From the NCBI RefSeq assembly GCF_040958095.1, contig NC_091181.1, positions 27,050,783 through 27,114,782 of the forward strand: a DNA stretch of 64,000 nucleotides, written 5' to 3'. The notes under the pieces were generated by a model. It was given only the letters and a program-made list of their open reading frames with translations. It searched no databases and was not told where the DNA came from. Within the stretch, counting starts at the first letter, position 1; each line of letters begins with the position of its first letter. A program made the position numbers and the translations under genes. Positions 42,930-55,430 of this stretch are shown in pieces. The stretch comes from Procambarus clarkii (lineage: Eukaryota; Arthropoda; Malacostraca; Decapoda; Cambaridae).

Positions 42930-45223
42930 GTATATGCAAAAGATGCAAAAAACTTTGGTAAAAAGGATATTCGTACAGTAAATTTTTTCATTGCTAAAAT
43001 ATTTATAATGCCGAATATGCTAAGAAAGGACTGAAGAGCTCCAGACTAGGAGTCCATTCTAATATAAAATATCTGACATGCATGACCAACACCTACATAT
43101 ATTACTATTATGGCAATATTATAATTACATATACAGTATAGTATATATCATATACATTTTGTTAGGTTTAAACATCAGAGTAAGCCTTAATTTCTGAAAA
43201 TATAGTCAACTACAAATTCTACCCAAAGAAACAGGATGTATTTCATGACCAAGAATTTTTTTTATAATAATGTCAAAATTTTAAGACTTATTTTAAAGTT
43301 TATCATATTATACTGTTAATAAGAAAAAATTAGAGTAACAAAATACAGTACCTTGCAAATAAGTCTAGTGTAAAATAGTCTGAAGGCATTATTTTTTACC
43401 AAACTACAGTACAGGTACAAACCAGGGCCCGAAAAGACTTCCACATAATGGCATAAAAATTAGAAGTTGGAGCCATGGGAAAAAGCTACCAAGCACAGGT
43501 ATACAACTAAAATCTAGAAAGAAAATTATATTAATTATCAGGATATATAACTATGATTTTGCTCAGAAAACTCAGTGTGAGAAGTAAGAGTATGAACAGC
43601 ATCTCTAACATTGTTAGGAATGCCTTGAAGGATTTTCATAAATTGGCCCCAAGATTAAAAGAAAGAGTTAAGGCCATAAGAAAGCCACTGAACAAGTTAC
43701 ACAGCTGTTTTCATTTTGAATTTATGATGTTAGCCAACTACCTGCACTAAAGTGCAAGTTCACAATGCACTTTAGATTGAAGAATGGGTGTGTATTGTTA
43801 CTCTGTACAATAGTGGAAGCCACAAAACCACTGAATAGAACTGGGTCTACTGTATATTACAAACTGTTCTTCAACCATTCATCCTTCACAACATCAATAT
43901 AGTAATTTTTTCATGCATTATTCAGAAAATTCACATAACTATATTATCATAACTAAAAGCTTTTCACGTTGTACTAAGGTTTATGACACTTCGTCTAGTT
44001 CTTAACTGGAAGCATGTAATGTATATAACTTTGCTAATGAAAAATAATTTAACCAAAAACCATTGCAAAATATTAATTCATGTAATGCCTTAACATACAA
44101 CACACATTCTATGGGCACTCCAAAACATGTAGGAACTGGGAAGTTTAAAAAATAAAGAAATATATATGTTAAAATTTTTGTGTAAAAAAAATAAATTTTT
44201 TTCTCAAACTCGGCAAAATGTGTCCCGATTCACTAAATACATACGTACATATCATGCACACCTTCATTTACTCATTGATATTATGCATGCTTAGAGTATG
44301 AACATCTTTTATTGCTAAACTTTGGTATACATAGCATTAATTCTGTGTTGCTAACATATGGATAAACTACAAACAATAGAAATGCTGAGCTGCACCAAGA
44401 CTAGTTCTGCAACGTTTCATCCAGTCTTTCTTACACAACCTGACAAAGAAGTGCAATTCTAATCATATTACAAAACCAAATGCTGAACTTTGAATCTGAG
44501 ACGCATAGTCAATATGGATAAAGCCAATGCATTGGCATATGGTAGTTGGACCATAAAAAAAAAAAAAAGTTTCTTTCAAAATTTTCAATCATACAATGAA
44601 AAACTCGGTAAGATTTGACACCATATATAATTTTTGTTTACTTTAACAGTGTACCTTTCATTTTATTTATTTATTTTTGAATAGACAAGTGTCAAATTTT
44701 CACGAATTATATTTAGTTTTAACAACGTTCCTTCAATTGACTACAATCAAACTTACTTTCTAGTCTTGACTTACTTTGTATTACAGTATGTATTGACAAC
44801 TTTATTTCCATCTGTACTGCTTGACAATTGACAGAATAAATCGATATATTTTCAAAATCCTAATCTGCAACCATACATAGACAATTCATATTCAAATGCA
44901 ACTACAGCACCATATTTACAAATTAAAAAAAATAAATACAAATAATAATGACAGTATTTGATAGTACTAAATCATTACATACCATATAGAGAGAGACTGA
45001 CTATCATATGCATTCAAGATTCTAATGTCTCCATAAAAAATATAAATATAAATTCACATTTCCCACTATTTTATGTAAATAAAATTATTACCATGCTGAA
45101 GCGTTTACACTAACCTTGTTACAGTATTATAAGACAATGTCTGTAGATATTTTTATAGTTCCATATTAAGATAATAAAAGTACTACGTACCCGGTATAGC
45201 CTATTATTCATATCACCAACCAA
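42930..45223. other. AT-rich 3' flank of SYS1, no gene seen
   Basis: Uniformly AT-rich. A 65-codon plus frame at 43553-43750 is not recognised. On the minus strand an AATAAATAAATAAAATG near 44662-44678 could serve as a poly(A) signal for SYS1, about 1.1 kb past its stop. Confidence 0.4.
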
Positions 45224-45227
45224 TTAA

Positions 45228-45518
45228 CACTTTGGCAGTCTAGCCTCTCCACACGTTCCCGATTGTAAACATTCCGGGCTATCTGGACCGCTCAGAGATG
45301 TAATATTTTTTTACAATCATTTTATCTCTTCTAAGTTATTTGTTGAGTTCTAACTATAAATTTGGTGTCGAAATGTTCATAAATTAATTTTCTAGAGAAC
45401 AGAAGCAAAAACAAAAGTACAGTATTTGTAATAGACTATGTGTGACAGTGATGAATATACAAATGTTTATGAATAGCAATTTGATGGCGTATTTACGTAT
45501 TAACGGAGCATGAAAGTG
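45228..45518. mobile_element. Short TTAA-flanked (piggyBac-like) MITE
   Basis: TTAA at 45224-45227 and 45519-45522 flank CACTTTGGCAG... and ...CATGAAAGTG. The CACTTT termini match the larger element at 47996-49064. It is 291 bp with no transposase. It lies about 230 bp past the SYS1 stop, probably in its 3' UTR. Confidence 0.6.
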
Positions 45519-45748
45519 TTAATATGTTATCAATAATCTTTTTGTTTACAAAAATATCACAAGCTAGTAATATGTGTAAGTTATATGTTCATTAGAGTAA
45601 CTGATGATAAAATGGAAAAGCACTCATGCATTTTTCATAAATATGAAAAATATTTAAACATGTAATCTGAACCGAGAATGCTTTCACATCATATAACGTA
45701 AGATATCACTTTAGGTTGGAATACCATTATTATGTCATATTATTAATT

Positions 45749-45986
45749 TTACAAATCTACCTTGGAACTCATTACTGGAATGTGCTGCATTTCAGTTCTC
45801 ATACACAAGTATTCACCAAGAACGCACATTAATGTGATGGTGACGAGATTCAGTAGCCAAACAGAGGGCTGAGAAGGAAGATGGCCATTATATAACCAGC
45901 TTGCCACCAAGTGAAGAAAATGAGCAGTTATTGTGAAATCTAGACACTGCTTTGTACGTTGAACGACCTTCCATAATCCTAGTGAC
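45749..45986 (-). CDS. SYS1: SYS1 coding exon 4 (last)
   Basis: Residues 78-155, preceded by acceptor ...CTGCAG|GTCACTAGG and ending TTGTAA. It holds the KQCLDFT and GEYLCMRTE signatures and the last two membrane segments. The split Gly codon joins GG from exon 3 to G here. Confidence 0.94.
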
Positions 45987-48900
45987 CTGCAGATATTAAG
46001 TGCACACAATTATAAAAGACAAACAGGAGTTCTGATAAATGATGCAAAATATACTGTACTGTATATCCAGTGCCACTGAAATTAGGCTTAAATGAGATTT
46101 AACCAAAGTACAGTATAACATACAGATGAACAATCTCACACAAAATATACTCTACATTAGTAATTATCAAGTGCTAAACTATGTAAGCTACAGACGATTA
46201 AAGTCTCTTAGATATCACTTTGGATACCTATATAGTAGCAGAACAAATGCTTATTTATATATGTATTAGATTAAAAACACAGTACTGTATATGAAGTAAA
46301 AAGACAGTTGGGATGCAAATTTTCTGACCATCCAGAAAATATGAACATTCTATTAGGAGATGGAATAATGAAATTTGGACAGTAAGAGACAAGTTTCAGT
46401 TACACTTAGTGCCCAAGAGTTAACCTTGCATGGCCAATATATAACTGGGCTAAGGGCATTTTCCCAATTACTGTACTTACGAAGGACATAGGAATAGATT
46501 ACATTTAATGACTTATTATTGGTTGTAGCCTTAAATACAGTATACTGTATATTTTTGTACAGATATTGGTACACCAATACTTCCTCTAGTCACTAGTGCA
46601 TATGGCAACAAAAATAAAGATTACTTAATACACGACTTTCCTGTTAAGTTTCTTTTTTATCATGTTAAGAGATGAATGTTAGTATAGATTTATATATAGT
46701 ACTATACCTAGTTATGCTGAAGGCAGAGGACTACAAGAGTAATTTAGATTATATTTCAATATACTACTCTCCTGATAAGGTATGTAAAACTTTTTTTAAT
46801 TTTACGCTGAATGTACTAATACAAAATATTTTAGTTATACGTATATACTTTTCCTAAAGTACCGTTCAATACTCAAAATGAATATTTATGTGGATTTGTT
46901 CATGATACTGGAAACCTGTGTATGCATTAAAGTGTTTGTAGACCCTTGTAAAATGGTAAAAAAAAATTCGAGTGAGAACAGGCACAGGGGCACTGTTCAG
47001 GAAATACAGTACAAGTGTTCCCCTGAGAGTTTAACAATGAACACAGGCGAAATTTAACTTCACTCAAGAGCTTATGAGCAACAAAAGAGCAGCCATTTCC
47101 ACAAGGAAATTAGATATTGGCTGCCAGGGAAGAGTAATCAGTGAGCAACAGGTACATACAACAGCTTTAAGAGGAATCGAGTACTAAAGTGTAGCTCTAA
47201 GTTCCCAAGATAATATTGCATGCTATGATGGACCTTCTGAACATGCAGGATAGACAGAAAAATGTTTAATGAGGTGGTTCACTTTCTCTACAAACAGATA
47301 TAATAAACCAGATATGAGGTAGCAACAAGAAATGACCTACCTGATTTTGGACAAGACACAATATTCCAACCGCTTGGAAGTAGACACCATCAGGGTTGGG
47401 AAACTAAAGCCACAAAGTGTAAATAGTAAATCAACAAAATCCTCACCTATAACACAAACAGGACATCCACCAACAAGTGGAAATAGAAGTAACACCAGTG
47501 CCTAGGAAAGAATGCATTTTGGAAGAAGCTATTTCTTGGTGATGAAGCAAAGATGGATCTTTCCACCCTGAAGAAGGCAAAACAGTAAAGTCTAGCAGGG
47601 GCAAATACAACCCCTGCATTCCACCATTAGACAAAAGTGGCATCAAGCACCTATGTGAAGGAAGCTTGAAGTATCTTGAGCCCCACAATCACAGCAGGGT
47701 TATGAGAACCAGAAACTGAAGCAACCAATGTCCGAACTCAGAGCAACACCCTGTCCAGAACAGCTGACAGCAAGAAAAGCGAGAATCCCTATAAAATAAA
47801 GACGATCATGTAATGAAACGGTAAATTCTAGAAACTGGGATTGCCTGGGCAATGAGAATTTCACCCAAAATATCCTAGGAGATGAGATCAATTTGCATTT
47901 GGTACTGTTGTTGAAAAGTGGTACCATTTTCAAGTTTTCCATCACTCTCTGCAAACAGTCCTTACTCATGTGATAACAGCTGGCATCACAAGTTCTTAAC
48001 ACTTTCGCGCTTTCCGCAAAGGTCACTCAGCCAACCGAATGTGCGCGCAGCGTTTTTATCGCTTAAGCGTAAAAACAAAAATGTGTATACTCTTTTTACT
48101 CTTCTGACCTTAGTTCTCATGCTACGTATTTCATTTTGGTACCAACGTGTTCGCAATAAAATTCTCTAGAAGAACATCAGTAAAAAAAGTCACGAAACGT
48201 ATAGGGATACCAGCACCAAATAAATAACTACGAAGATGACTCGCCGTGAGCGCCCATCAGCAACAAAATGTTTTTACTCTTGGGATTGTAATCACCTCCA
48301 CACTTATTCTACAGCGTTAATTTTGGTATCAATGGACTCGCAATGAAATTCCCAACACGGTGATATGAATATAAGCGTAGAATAATGATGCGGCCCGCCC
48401 GCAAGAGTGTGGGAAGTGGTGAAATTGTTACCCGGTATCGGTGACGGGACGACGCACGGCGCTTTGAAAGTTTATACTTATTTCACTCTCATGACATTAA
48501 TTTTCTATGTACGCCATTCATTTTTGTGTCAATGTGTTCGCAATAGAATGTTCTATGTGCCCATAGGTAAAAAATATCAACAAAGCGTAAGTTAGAATAG
48601 CGCCAAATATAAAACAACGCTGGAACATATCAGTGAGCGTCAAACACACACGAAATGTTTTTACTTTTGTTATGTTTGTCAAGTTTATACTTGTTGCACA
48701 CAGTTATTTTTGGTTGTATATTGATCGGAATAAAATTCCCTAAACAGACATATGCATATAATACATGATATGGGGGAAGCATTACCAGTATAAACGGCTA
48801 AAGTCACCCACCTGCAACCCGTTTGGGACAAAATACCATTTGATCGAAGTTATCCACACCTTTCATGAACTTATTGTACCATGCAGCCTAGTGGTGAGAA

Positions 48901-51900
48901 AGAGAGCCTCATAGCGCGCAGTTTGAAACAAACCCAAAGTAAATCGGATAAAAATTGAATTTTATACAAATATTTTAAAAGAGGACTCAACTTTATGTCC
49001 ACTATGCGTTAGCGTTAGACGAAACGGGACGCGCCGGCGCGTCCAGATAGCGCGAAAGTGTTAAATGCTTCATTGAAGGGGAAAGCCAATTTGGCAGTCT
49101 CCAAAGAAAAATTGGCAGATTTTAATTGTATATCAAGCCTATTTTAAGTAATCTGAATAACTACTGTAGTGTATACTTGACTGACACCGAACCCAATTTT
49201 ATTGTTTATCTGTAAATTTAGATTAGTGTGTTTTGGGTTACCAAGCTTATAATCCACTTTTACACTATGTAAATGTTATTTAAAATTCTTCTAAACTCAC
49301 ACAAACCTGCTTTTAACTTTAAATTAGTGCAAAATGCTTCATTTTGGTACATTTTCCCATCTTATATCCATTAGAAATACATTATCTACATATTTTTAGT
49401 CAAACACTTTAACAACCAAATTAAAAACCAAATTAATATTGACTTACCCCGTGAGAGCATTAAGGATAAATGCAGCCATTATAGCACGCCCATGAACTTC
49501 CTTTATCTGGATCTCCTGTAATCAGTCATCATATTGCCTCAAGTTGTAAATTGAAATGTAGTTGGATATTTATCTTTACAATATACAAGTATCTGAATCT
49601 GGTGACAATCACTGATGTTTCAGTAAAAGGGGAGTTCAAAGCAAGAGCTCAATCTTAACAAGGAAGAAATTCTGACGGAAACTGACAACAAAGAATAAGA
49701 CGGTTCATTTGTTGTCCATTGAAGTTATTGGAATGATCATTAACACATGCATATGACTCTTTAAAACAAAAGGTTCTAAGAAGTCTCTTTAAGAGTGGAT
49801 AACCACTATAGTTAAGATAAAACTGAAATGACTAAATGATTAATGCACAAAAGTCCGCACATTGCAAGAAAACTCTACACAACACTAAAAGAAAGAACGA
49901 ACTTGAAATACTTATCCATATCAATGCATTCTAAAAAAAACCTTTAATGGAAGTAACAAAATTTTATTATTTTCAGGTGCAATAAGAAAGTTTAACTTCA
50001 CAAACATACATTCCCACCTGGTACTTGAAGATGCTGTCCAGTGATCTATGATGGCCAGTAAAAAGATCCAGCATGGCTATCCACATACCAAGCCCAACAT
50101 AGTACACTGCCTGAAAACAAAAGAAAATAATAAAGCACCCTGGACTCCCAATTGATCAGATAGATTTGTACCATATCCCAGCCACTGCATCCAAAGTTTG
50201 CTATATTTTGTTATACAGTACTAAGAAAACTGCAGTATTCTTGCTGCAAATGATAAACACACCTGTGTGTATGACAAGTCATACATTATATGACAAATAT
50301 TATACGCGATCTAGAGTACTGTATTTTGAACATAATGTGTTGGTCTGTCTTGGACCATTATTATGACTTGATAATGGTCCAGGACAAACCAAAACATTGT
50401 TAATCTATTCATTTTCAGATTTGTGTGTTGGGTGTCTAATCTTCAGTCATATTATTGTGACTTACTATCTGCATTTAAACTATGTAATTATGTCTGGAAC
50501 TCGTTCTCCTCCTGCTAATTCCCATCAAGTCTTATTAATAGTAGCACCTGAATTGGATTCTCTGCCTATATTATTCACATCAGTTTTCCATGATGGGACA
50601 TCACTGGGCATACATGGGGTTTGAACTAAATTGTCACCAGGAATTCTCTTAGTTGCTCTTTGCTATTTATGCCTGGTCTCCTTCTCTTCTGCAGGCGAGA
50701 TGTGCCAGAATTTGACAAAAGCTGGAGCAACTTGTAGCTGTGATGTGATGAGTTCAGTGTTTCCCCCTAGGGGTGGTGGATAATGGGATACTTCCATTTT
50801 GCCGCTTTTGTTACAGTATACCTCCCGTGCTGCAGCTGTATCATCTAGATAGCCATTCATCTATCATATCATCATCTAGAGCCATTCACTTGGACTTGAC
50901 TTGTCATTTAATCTTGCTTCTCAGAGTGTGTGGACTTGACCTTCCCAGATGGAGCTGGCTGTTGCCCTGCTACTGGAATCTCTGCCCTACTTCTGGATTG
51001 TTGGGTTGTTGTTGGGACTTCTGCCTGCCCATTTGATCATGTCCTAGTCTCAGGACGTCTCCTGATCCCAGGATTGTGCACTCTTATTCTGGGCTCTGGG
51101 CCCTGGTCCTAAGGGCTGTATGTCCTGGATCCTAGACTTGGTTCCTGCCCCTGTAGTTTTTCTTCCATGTTTCCAGTGTTTTGTGCACTGGGGTCCCCTG
51201 GCTATGTGACCAGCCCCTGGGAAAAAAATCCTGGCCTTCTGGACTGTGTGTCCTGGCACCCCAAACTATATCCAGGTTGGCAGGCTGTTTGCACTGGTTT
51301 TACAAGTACTAGTATGTCTGCCCTATGCTCTCTTGCTGTATGCCCTGGGCTTGTGCCTTGGACCATGGTCTGTATCTCCTCACTTTTCTATCATTGTTCT
51401 GATTATCTGGTTTGCTCCCTATTTACCTAGGCTGACACAGCTACTGTATGGTTGTAGCTGTGTCAGCCTAGCTGTGATTCATGCTCATGCAATCTAGTTT
51501 GCTAGGACTCTGTGACCTGGTTTCTTGGGCCATGTGATCTACTTTGAGACCTGGACTGTGTGTTCCCGAGTTTTTCATCTGGTTGCTTGAACTATTGTGA
51601 CCTGCTCTTTGGGGGTGGTATGTATGTACAGGCATACCTCAGAATAAGAGTTTAATCCGTTCCTGGAGACGCCTCGCCTTCCGAAAACTCGCATCCCGAA
51701 GTTAATTTCCCCATAAGAAATAAAGGGAAATGAATTAATCCGTTCCTGACTACCCCAAAAACCCCACATCAAACTAAATTTTTATACCTAATTTACCTAA
51801 TTCATCTAAATAAACCTACAAAACTGTGTTCCAGTTATTACTTACCTTGCTGTCGAGTGCTGTAGGCGTATGGAAGATGGTGAGGAGGGGGGAGGAGGAG

Positions 51901-54900
51901 AGGAGTTACCGTTTGGAAGGGGAGTCCCCTTCCATAATCACATCACATAACCCCATGCCTTGTAACACTATGGATACCACTTCTCTTTCTAAATTTTTCA
52001 AACCAGCCCCTGCTTGCCTTAAACTCTTTCTTATCTGCATCACTCGTTGCAGGGGTATTCTTTAGAAGGTCTTCGTGCAACACCCTGGCTTTCTCACAAA
52101 TAATGGCCTCCGAAACACTATCACCCCTCAACTCCTTGTCGTGTATCCAAATTAATAACAACTTTTCCACTTCTTCAAGTATTTGTGGTCTTTGTGCCAT
52201 TAATGTTCTTACTCCTTTTGCCACTTTAGCACCCATAATCTTATTTTTCTTCTTAAGTATAGTGCATATTGTTGATGTGGCTTTGTTGTACTGCCTACAA
52301 AGTTCAACAACACGTGTACCGTTCTCATGCTTCCGAATGATCTCTTGTTTCTCCTCTATTGTCATCCTCACATGAGCTTTCTGGCCTTTATCCTTACCAC
52401 TGGCTTTCTTGGGACCCATGGTGAGATATATAATAACAAATTGTATAGACTAATCACCAAAAATCCAACAAAACACTGAAAATCCGCGAGAAGAATTGAT
52501 GTGGGGGTAGTCACTGAGCGCGAGACAATAATAAACTGAGGGGCGGCGGGGCGGAGGGGCGACGATCGCCGAACCACCACGCGCTAGGTTGGCTGTACGC
52601 GTATCAACAAACTCGCGTCCAAACTCGCCTCCCGAAGTAACCATCGCCTTCCGAGACAAATTTTTGGAGTAAATACACCTCGCCTTCCGAAAACCTCGCA
52701 TACAGGGACAATCGCATTCCGAGGTACCACTGTACAGTATATGTTCTGCCATTTACCCTAGTGTTTCAATCTGTTTGCCCTAGGTTCTTGGGATTTGAGC
52801 TTTGAGTTGTTCAATATGTTACCCGATTTATTCTAGTTGGTTACCTCTGGATTCCAGCCTACGTGATCTGGTAATCCAGTTTGTCAGTTAGCTGACTCGG
52901 TTGAGTTACCTGACTCGCCTGCTCGACTGGGCGAGTTACCCCTTCTGCTTGTGAGGATTGTTAACATTTCAGTCTAAGTATTCCCATGACCTTCATAGAG
53001 AGTGAGAACTTTTGATTCCTTTGGGCGTCCTTGGCCTGATGTATTCCCCCATCACCACTGTGTTTTGCCTGTTGTGTTTACTTTTTCTTTGTGAGAGCAG
53101 CCGAGTCCCAGTCCTTGTACGAGTTTGCCTTCTAGCAGCAGGTTTGTCTGCCTGTGTCCCTTGGGTGAAGTCTACGTGGTCCCTCTACCGAGCCTGAATT
53201 TGGGCAGTTCTCCTTGGTTTGTGCCCCTTCCTGGAACCAATACTCAGGTTCAGACTCTGGTTCTTTTCTATGGTACTCTTCTGTTGCCCAGGGGGTACCA
53301 GGTGCACTTTAATGCTTTTCCGTTCAAATGTCATTTTTGCCTCTTGCCTGTTCCTCCGGGTTTATTTCCTGGAATTTCCATGCAGTTTATCTGGTCTACT
53401 TACCGGCTGGGTTTTGAGCATTTCTGCTGTTGGGTGTTGCTTTCCACATTCTATCTTCTAGCTGTTCATTCACGATTTGACTCTTAAGTTATTTGGATGC
53501 CACATCAAATAAAATTTGATGTTAATGATCTTTGATACCCTGTACCACCAGATTAAGTCAGAGTTCAAATGAACCAAGTGCTGTTGCCCTAGGTACTTCG
53601 CTCCTTGTTGATAACCACTGTGGACGGTCGATCGTCTGGTCCTTACACCGCTGCTCACTGACTTGGTCCAAGTAAAGCACTTTTGAACACTTTGTGTTGG
53701 TCACTTGTTTTCTTTGGACATTCTTCATCACAAAACTTGTGTGGTACTTGGGTGGGTAACTCAAGTGTTGATTCTATCATTCACCTCCCAGAATCCTGCC
53801 TTTGTTTCCCAGAGGTCTGCGCTGAACATTTTTCTGTTTATAATTCAAACTTTTTTCAGGAAAAACGTAAACCTCTATTGCAATACTGTAGCGAGATAGT
53901 TAAGGGAATCCACCAAGAGGTACAGAACAGAAATAGTATCTAATGAAATGAAATGAAACTTATAAATAACCCTCAGTGGCTCCCAGTTAAACGAGTGTCT
54001 CACTAGCTGGCAACTCTGTAACCTGAGCTCCACCTGGTGGTAATTATGGAAGGTGAGAGAAAGGGTCGGTAACCATGTCTTATTGTTTCTACAAGTATTG
54101 GATACGTATTTTATATGAAGCTTTAAGTTTTAGTGTAATTCATGTTGACATCAGTGGCATTAGATCTCTATGCTTCCCTTGTCTGAGAACGCCATAGTCT
54201 GGTCCTTTGTGTAAATTTGGTGTAAATCTGGTCCTTTGTGTTTGGTAGAAGTCAAGCTGGGAGAAGGGTGAATGATGTCACCAGGTGCTGGCCCAAATTA
54301 AAATGTGTTGGGTTGATGCATTGTAAATGACAAAATGGACACTTACAGCAGTAATAAGGTTGGACCAAGGAGAACATTTCAGTGGTGATAGTTGCTTCAG
54401 TTATATTTTCTGACAAATATATAAAATTCCTTGGTGACTATGATTTGGCACAGTATCAAGTTATTGGGAACCGTTTTTATCTTATTCAGCAATGATATAC
54501 TGAACACTCAAAATTTATATTTATTTTGTGTGATTTACTGTACTGTTTTAAAAACATGTGCTTTAATTTTTATTGTAGTGCAGTATATATGAAAGATTAC
54601 AAATATTCTTATTAGAAATGTAGTAAAGGAATTTCTCATACCCTGTACGGATGGTCATCAAGTTAAATGTCTTGAAAATTGATATTACTTCCATCCGCAA
54701 TTTTGAGAAAAATAAGAAAATTTGAACGTCAAGATAGATAATAGGCACACTAGGTGTTAAAAGCTAGCAGGCAAGGTACAGAGATAGATCTCACTCTACC
54801 CTAGTCGCCGACAGGCAAGCAACTAAATTAAGAGGAATAAGCTATGGGGGACAGGTTAAGAGAACTCAGTATAACAACCAATAAGAGAGCAGGAGCAGTG

Positions 54901-55430
54901 TTGTTATAATCACAAGGTACAGCACATGATAGGGGAAGGGGAGGGAACTATCAGGAGAAAGTGCCAAGCCATTACAACTATATAGCACTTGGAAGGAATC
55001 AGGATAAGTATTTGAGATGGGACAGGGGGAAGGAATGGTGTCCAACCACTTGGACGGTTGGCGATTGAACGCCAACCTGCATGATGTGAGACCATTGCAC
55101 TACCGTCCAGCCCAAATGGTTGGGCTGGATGCATAAGGTAATGAAGGTTAATCCCCTCAAACAAAGAAAATAGGAAACGAGGACATTGGTTGAAGTTAGA
55201 AATGAGTTTAAGAAAAATAGGGAAGTACTAGTGCTCAGTATGGGTGGTAAAAAAAATTAATACAGTGATCGAAAATGTCATGAATGCCACTTACATCCAC
55301 AACTTCAAAAGCAAATAGTTCTATAGTCATTAAAAGAAAAGCACTGTAGTAGGAACCATACCTGCATAGTAATTATCTGTGATACAATGAGTGGTGGGTC
55401 CCATATCTTGTATCTGAAGCCTCCAGCCAT
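45749..55430 (-). CDS. SYS1: SYS1 homologue, Golgi membrane protein (four coding exons)
   Basis: Coding exons 55430-55362, 50110-50018, 49515-49448 and 45986-45749 join to 468 bases (155 residues), close to the about 156 residues of animal SYS1. The product opens MAGGFRYKIWDPPLIVSQ and keeps the family signature GKQCLDFT/GEYLCMRTE as TKQCLDFTITAHF and GEYLCMRTEMQ. About four membrane segments are expected (roughly residues 10-33, 64-85, 97-115, 122-143). SYS1 sits in the trans-Golgi membrane and recruits the small GTPase ARFRP1 (Arl3 in yeast), which leads to ARL1 and GRIP-golgin recruitment. All three introns have GT/AG ends. Intron 1 (5.25 kb) holds a Tigger remnant and a SINE, and intron 3 (3.46 kb) a piggyBac-like element. 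Confidence 0.93.
45990..47995. other. SYS1 intron 3, no additional gene seen
   Basis: AT-rich intron sequence. Minus-strand frames at 47443-47688 and 47700-48026 are not recognised. Confidence 0.5.
47996..49064. mobile_element. TTAA-flanked piggyBac-like element with internal tandem repeats
   Basis: TTAA at 47996-47999 and 49061-49064 flank CACTTTCGCGCT and its mirror AGCGCGAAAGTG. The interior (1061 bp) has no transposase. It carries about four degenerate copies of a block with TTTTTAC, TTAATTTTGGTATCAATG, GTTCGCAATAAAATTC (48085, 48269, 48470, 48650), spaced about 190 bp. TTAA duplication is the hallmark of piggyBac-type insertion. It lies in SYS1 intron 3. Confidence 0.75.
49448..49515 (-). 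CDS. SYS1: SYS1 coding exon 3
   Basis: 68 bases encoding EIQIKEVHGRAIMAAFILNA and LTG, with acceptor CTGATTACAG and donor GGG|GTAAGTC. It matches the GRxxMxxFILNALT segment of animal SYS1. Confidence 0.93.
50018..50110 (-). CDS. SYS1: SYS1 coding exon 2
   Basis: 93 bases, phase 0, encoding AVYYVGLGMWIAMLDLFTGH and on to SIFKYQ. Acceptor TTGTTTTCAG, donor CAG|GTGGGA. It matches the VYYxxLGLW region of animal SYS1. Confidence 0.94.
50336..50400. repeat. Penelope-associated palindrome in SYS1 intron 1
   Basis: TGGTCTGTCTTGGACCATTA and GATAATGGTCCAGGACAAAC form an inverted repeat of about 20 bp. The right half matches the Penelope core at 13640 and 56800. Confidence 0.6.
50490..51620 (+). repeat. 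Unidentified CCTGG/pyrimidine-rich segment, left part
   Basis: Rich in CCTGG, TTGG and CTGTG. It may continue at 52740-53960 beyond the Tigger element, which would make it one older repeat split by that insertion. No conserved domain was recognised in any frame. Confidence 0.35.
51428..51470. repeat. Perfect 17-bp hairpin in SYS1 intron 1
   Basis: TAGGCTGACACAGCTAC (51428-51444) pairs with GTAGCTGTGTCAGCCTA (51454-51470) around a 9-base loop. Confidence 0.85.
51629..52732 (-). mobile_element. Deleted Tigger/pogo-type DNA transposon
   Basis: CAGGCATACCTCAGAATAAG at 51629 is mirrored by CAGTGGTACCTCGGAATGCG read inward from 52732. TA flanks both ends (51627-51628, 52733-52734), the duplication of Tc1/mariner-pogo elements. 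It carries only the N-terminal part of a transposase and sits in SYS1 intron 1. Internal repeats of CTCGCCTTCCGAAAAC lie near both ends. Confidence 0.9.
51943..52419 (-). pseudogene. Truncated Tigger transposase (DNA-binding part)
   Basis: 158 residues starting MGPKKASGKDKGQK. Residues about 15-65 form the CENP-B/psq-type helix-turn-helix (MTIEEKQEIIRKHENGTRVV, STICTILKKKNKI). Residues about 75-150 form the second Tc5/CENP-B-type HTH (WIHDKELRGDSVSEAIICEK, FKASRGWFEKFRKR). The frame stops right after GIHSVTRHGVM, and the catalytic DDE domain is gone. It could at most bind Tigger ends. Confidence 0.88.
52740..53960 (+). repeat. Unidentified pyrimidine-rich segment, right part
   Basis: Similar composition to 50490-51620. 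It ends with a (GAAAT)n-like run (TAATGAAATGAAATGAAAC, 53941-53959), suggesting a retroelement-like 3' terminus. No protein was recognised. Confidence 0.35.
53960..54920. other. SYS1 intron 1 sequence, nothing recognised
   Basis: AT-rich intronic DNA with no recognised repeat or exon. Confidence 0.45.
54925..55130 (-). mobile_element. SINE family 2 in SYS1 intron 1
   Basis: On the minus strand: GGGCTGGACGGTAGTGCAAT (A-box region), GGTTGGCGTTCAATCGCCAA (B-box region), then CATTCCTTCCCCCTGTCCC, AAATACTTATCCTGATTCCT and CCAAGTGCTATATAGTTGTA, ending in GATAGTTCCCTCCCC. It ends about 230 bp from the SYS1 start exon. Confidence 0.78.
55362..55430 (-). CDS. SYS1: SYS1 coding exon 1 (start)
   Basis: 69 bases from ATG at 55430-55428 to donor ATGCAG|GTATGG. 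It encodes the conserved N-terminus with WDPPLIVSQIITMQ. Seven bases upstream of the ATG is an acceptor (TTGTTCTTCAG|GTTAATA), so at least one 5' non-coding exon lies further upstream. Confidence 0.92.

Noticed and set aside
43553-43750. 65-codon plus-strand frame as an exon
   Set aside because: No splice context, no recognised homologue, and it lies antisense in the SYS1 3' flank in AT-rich DNA.
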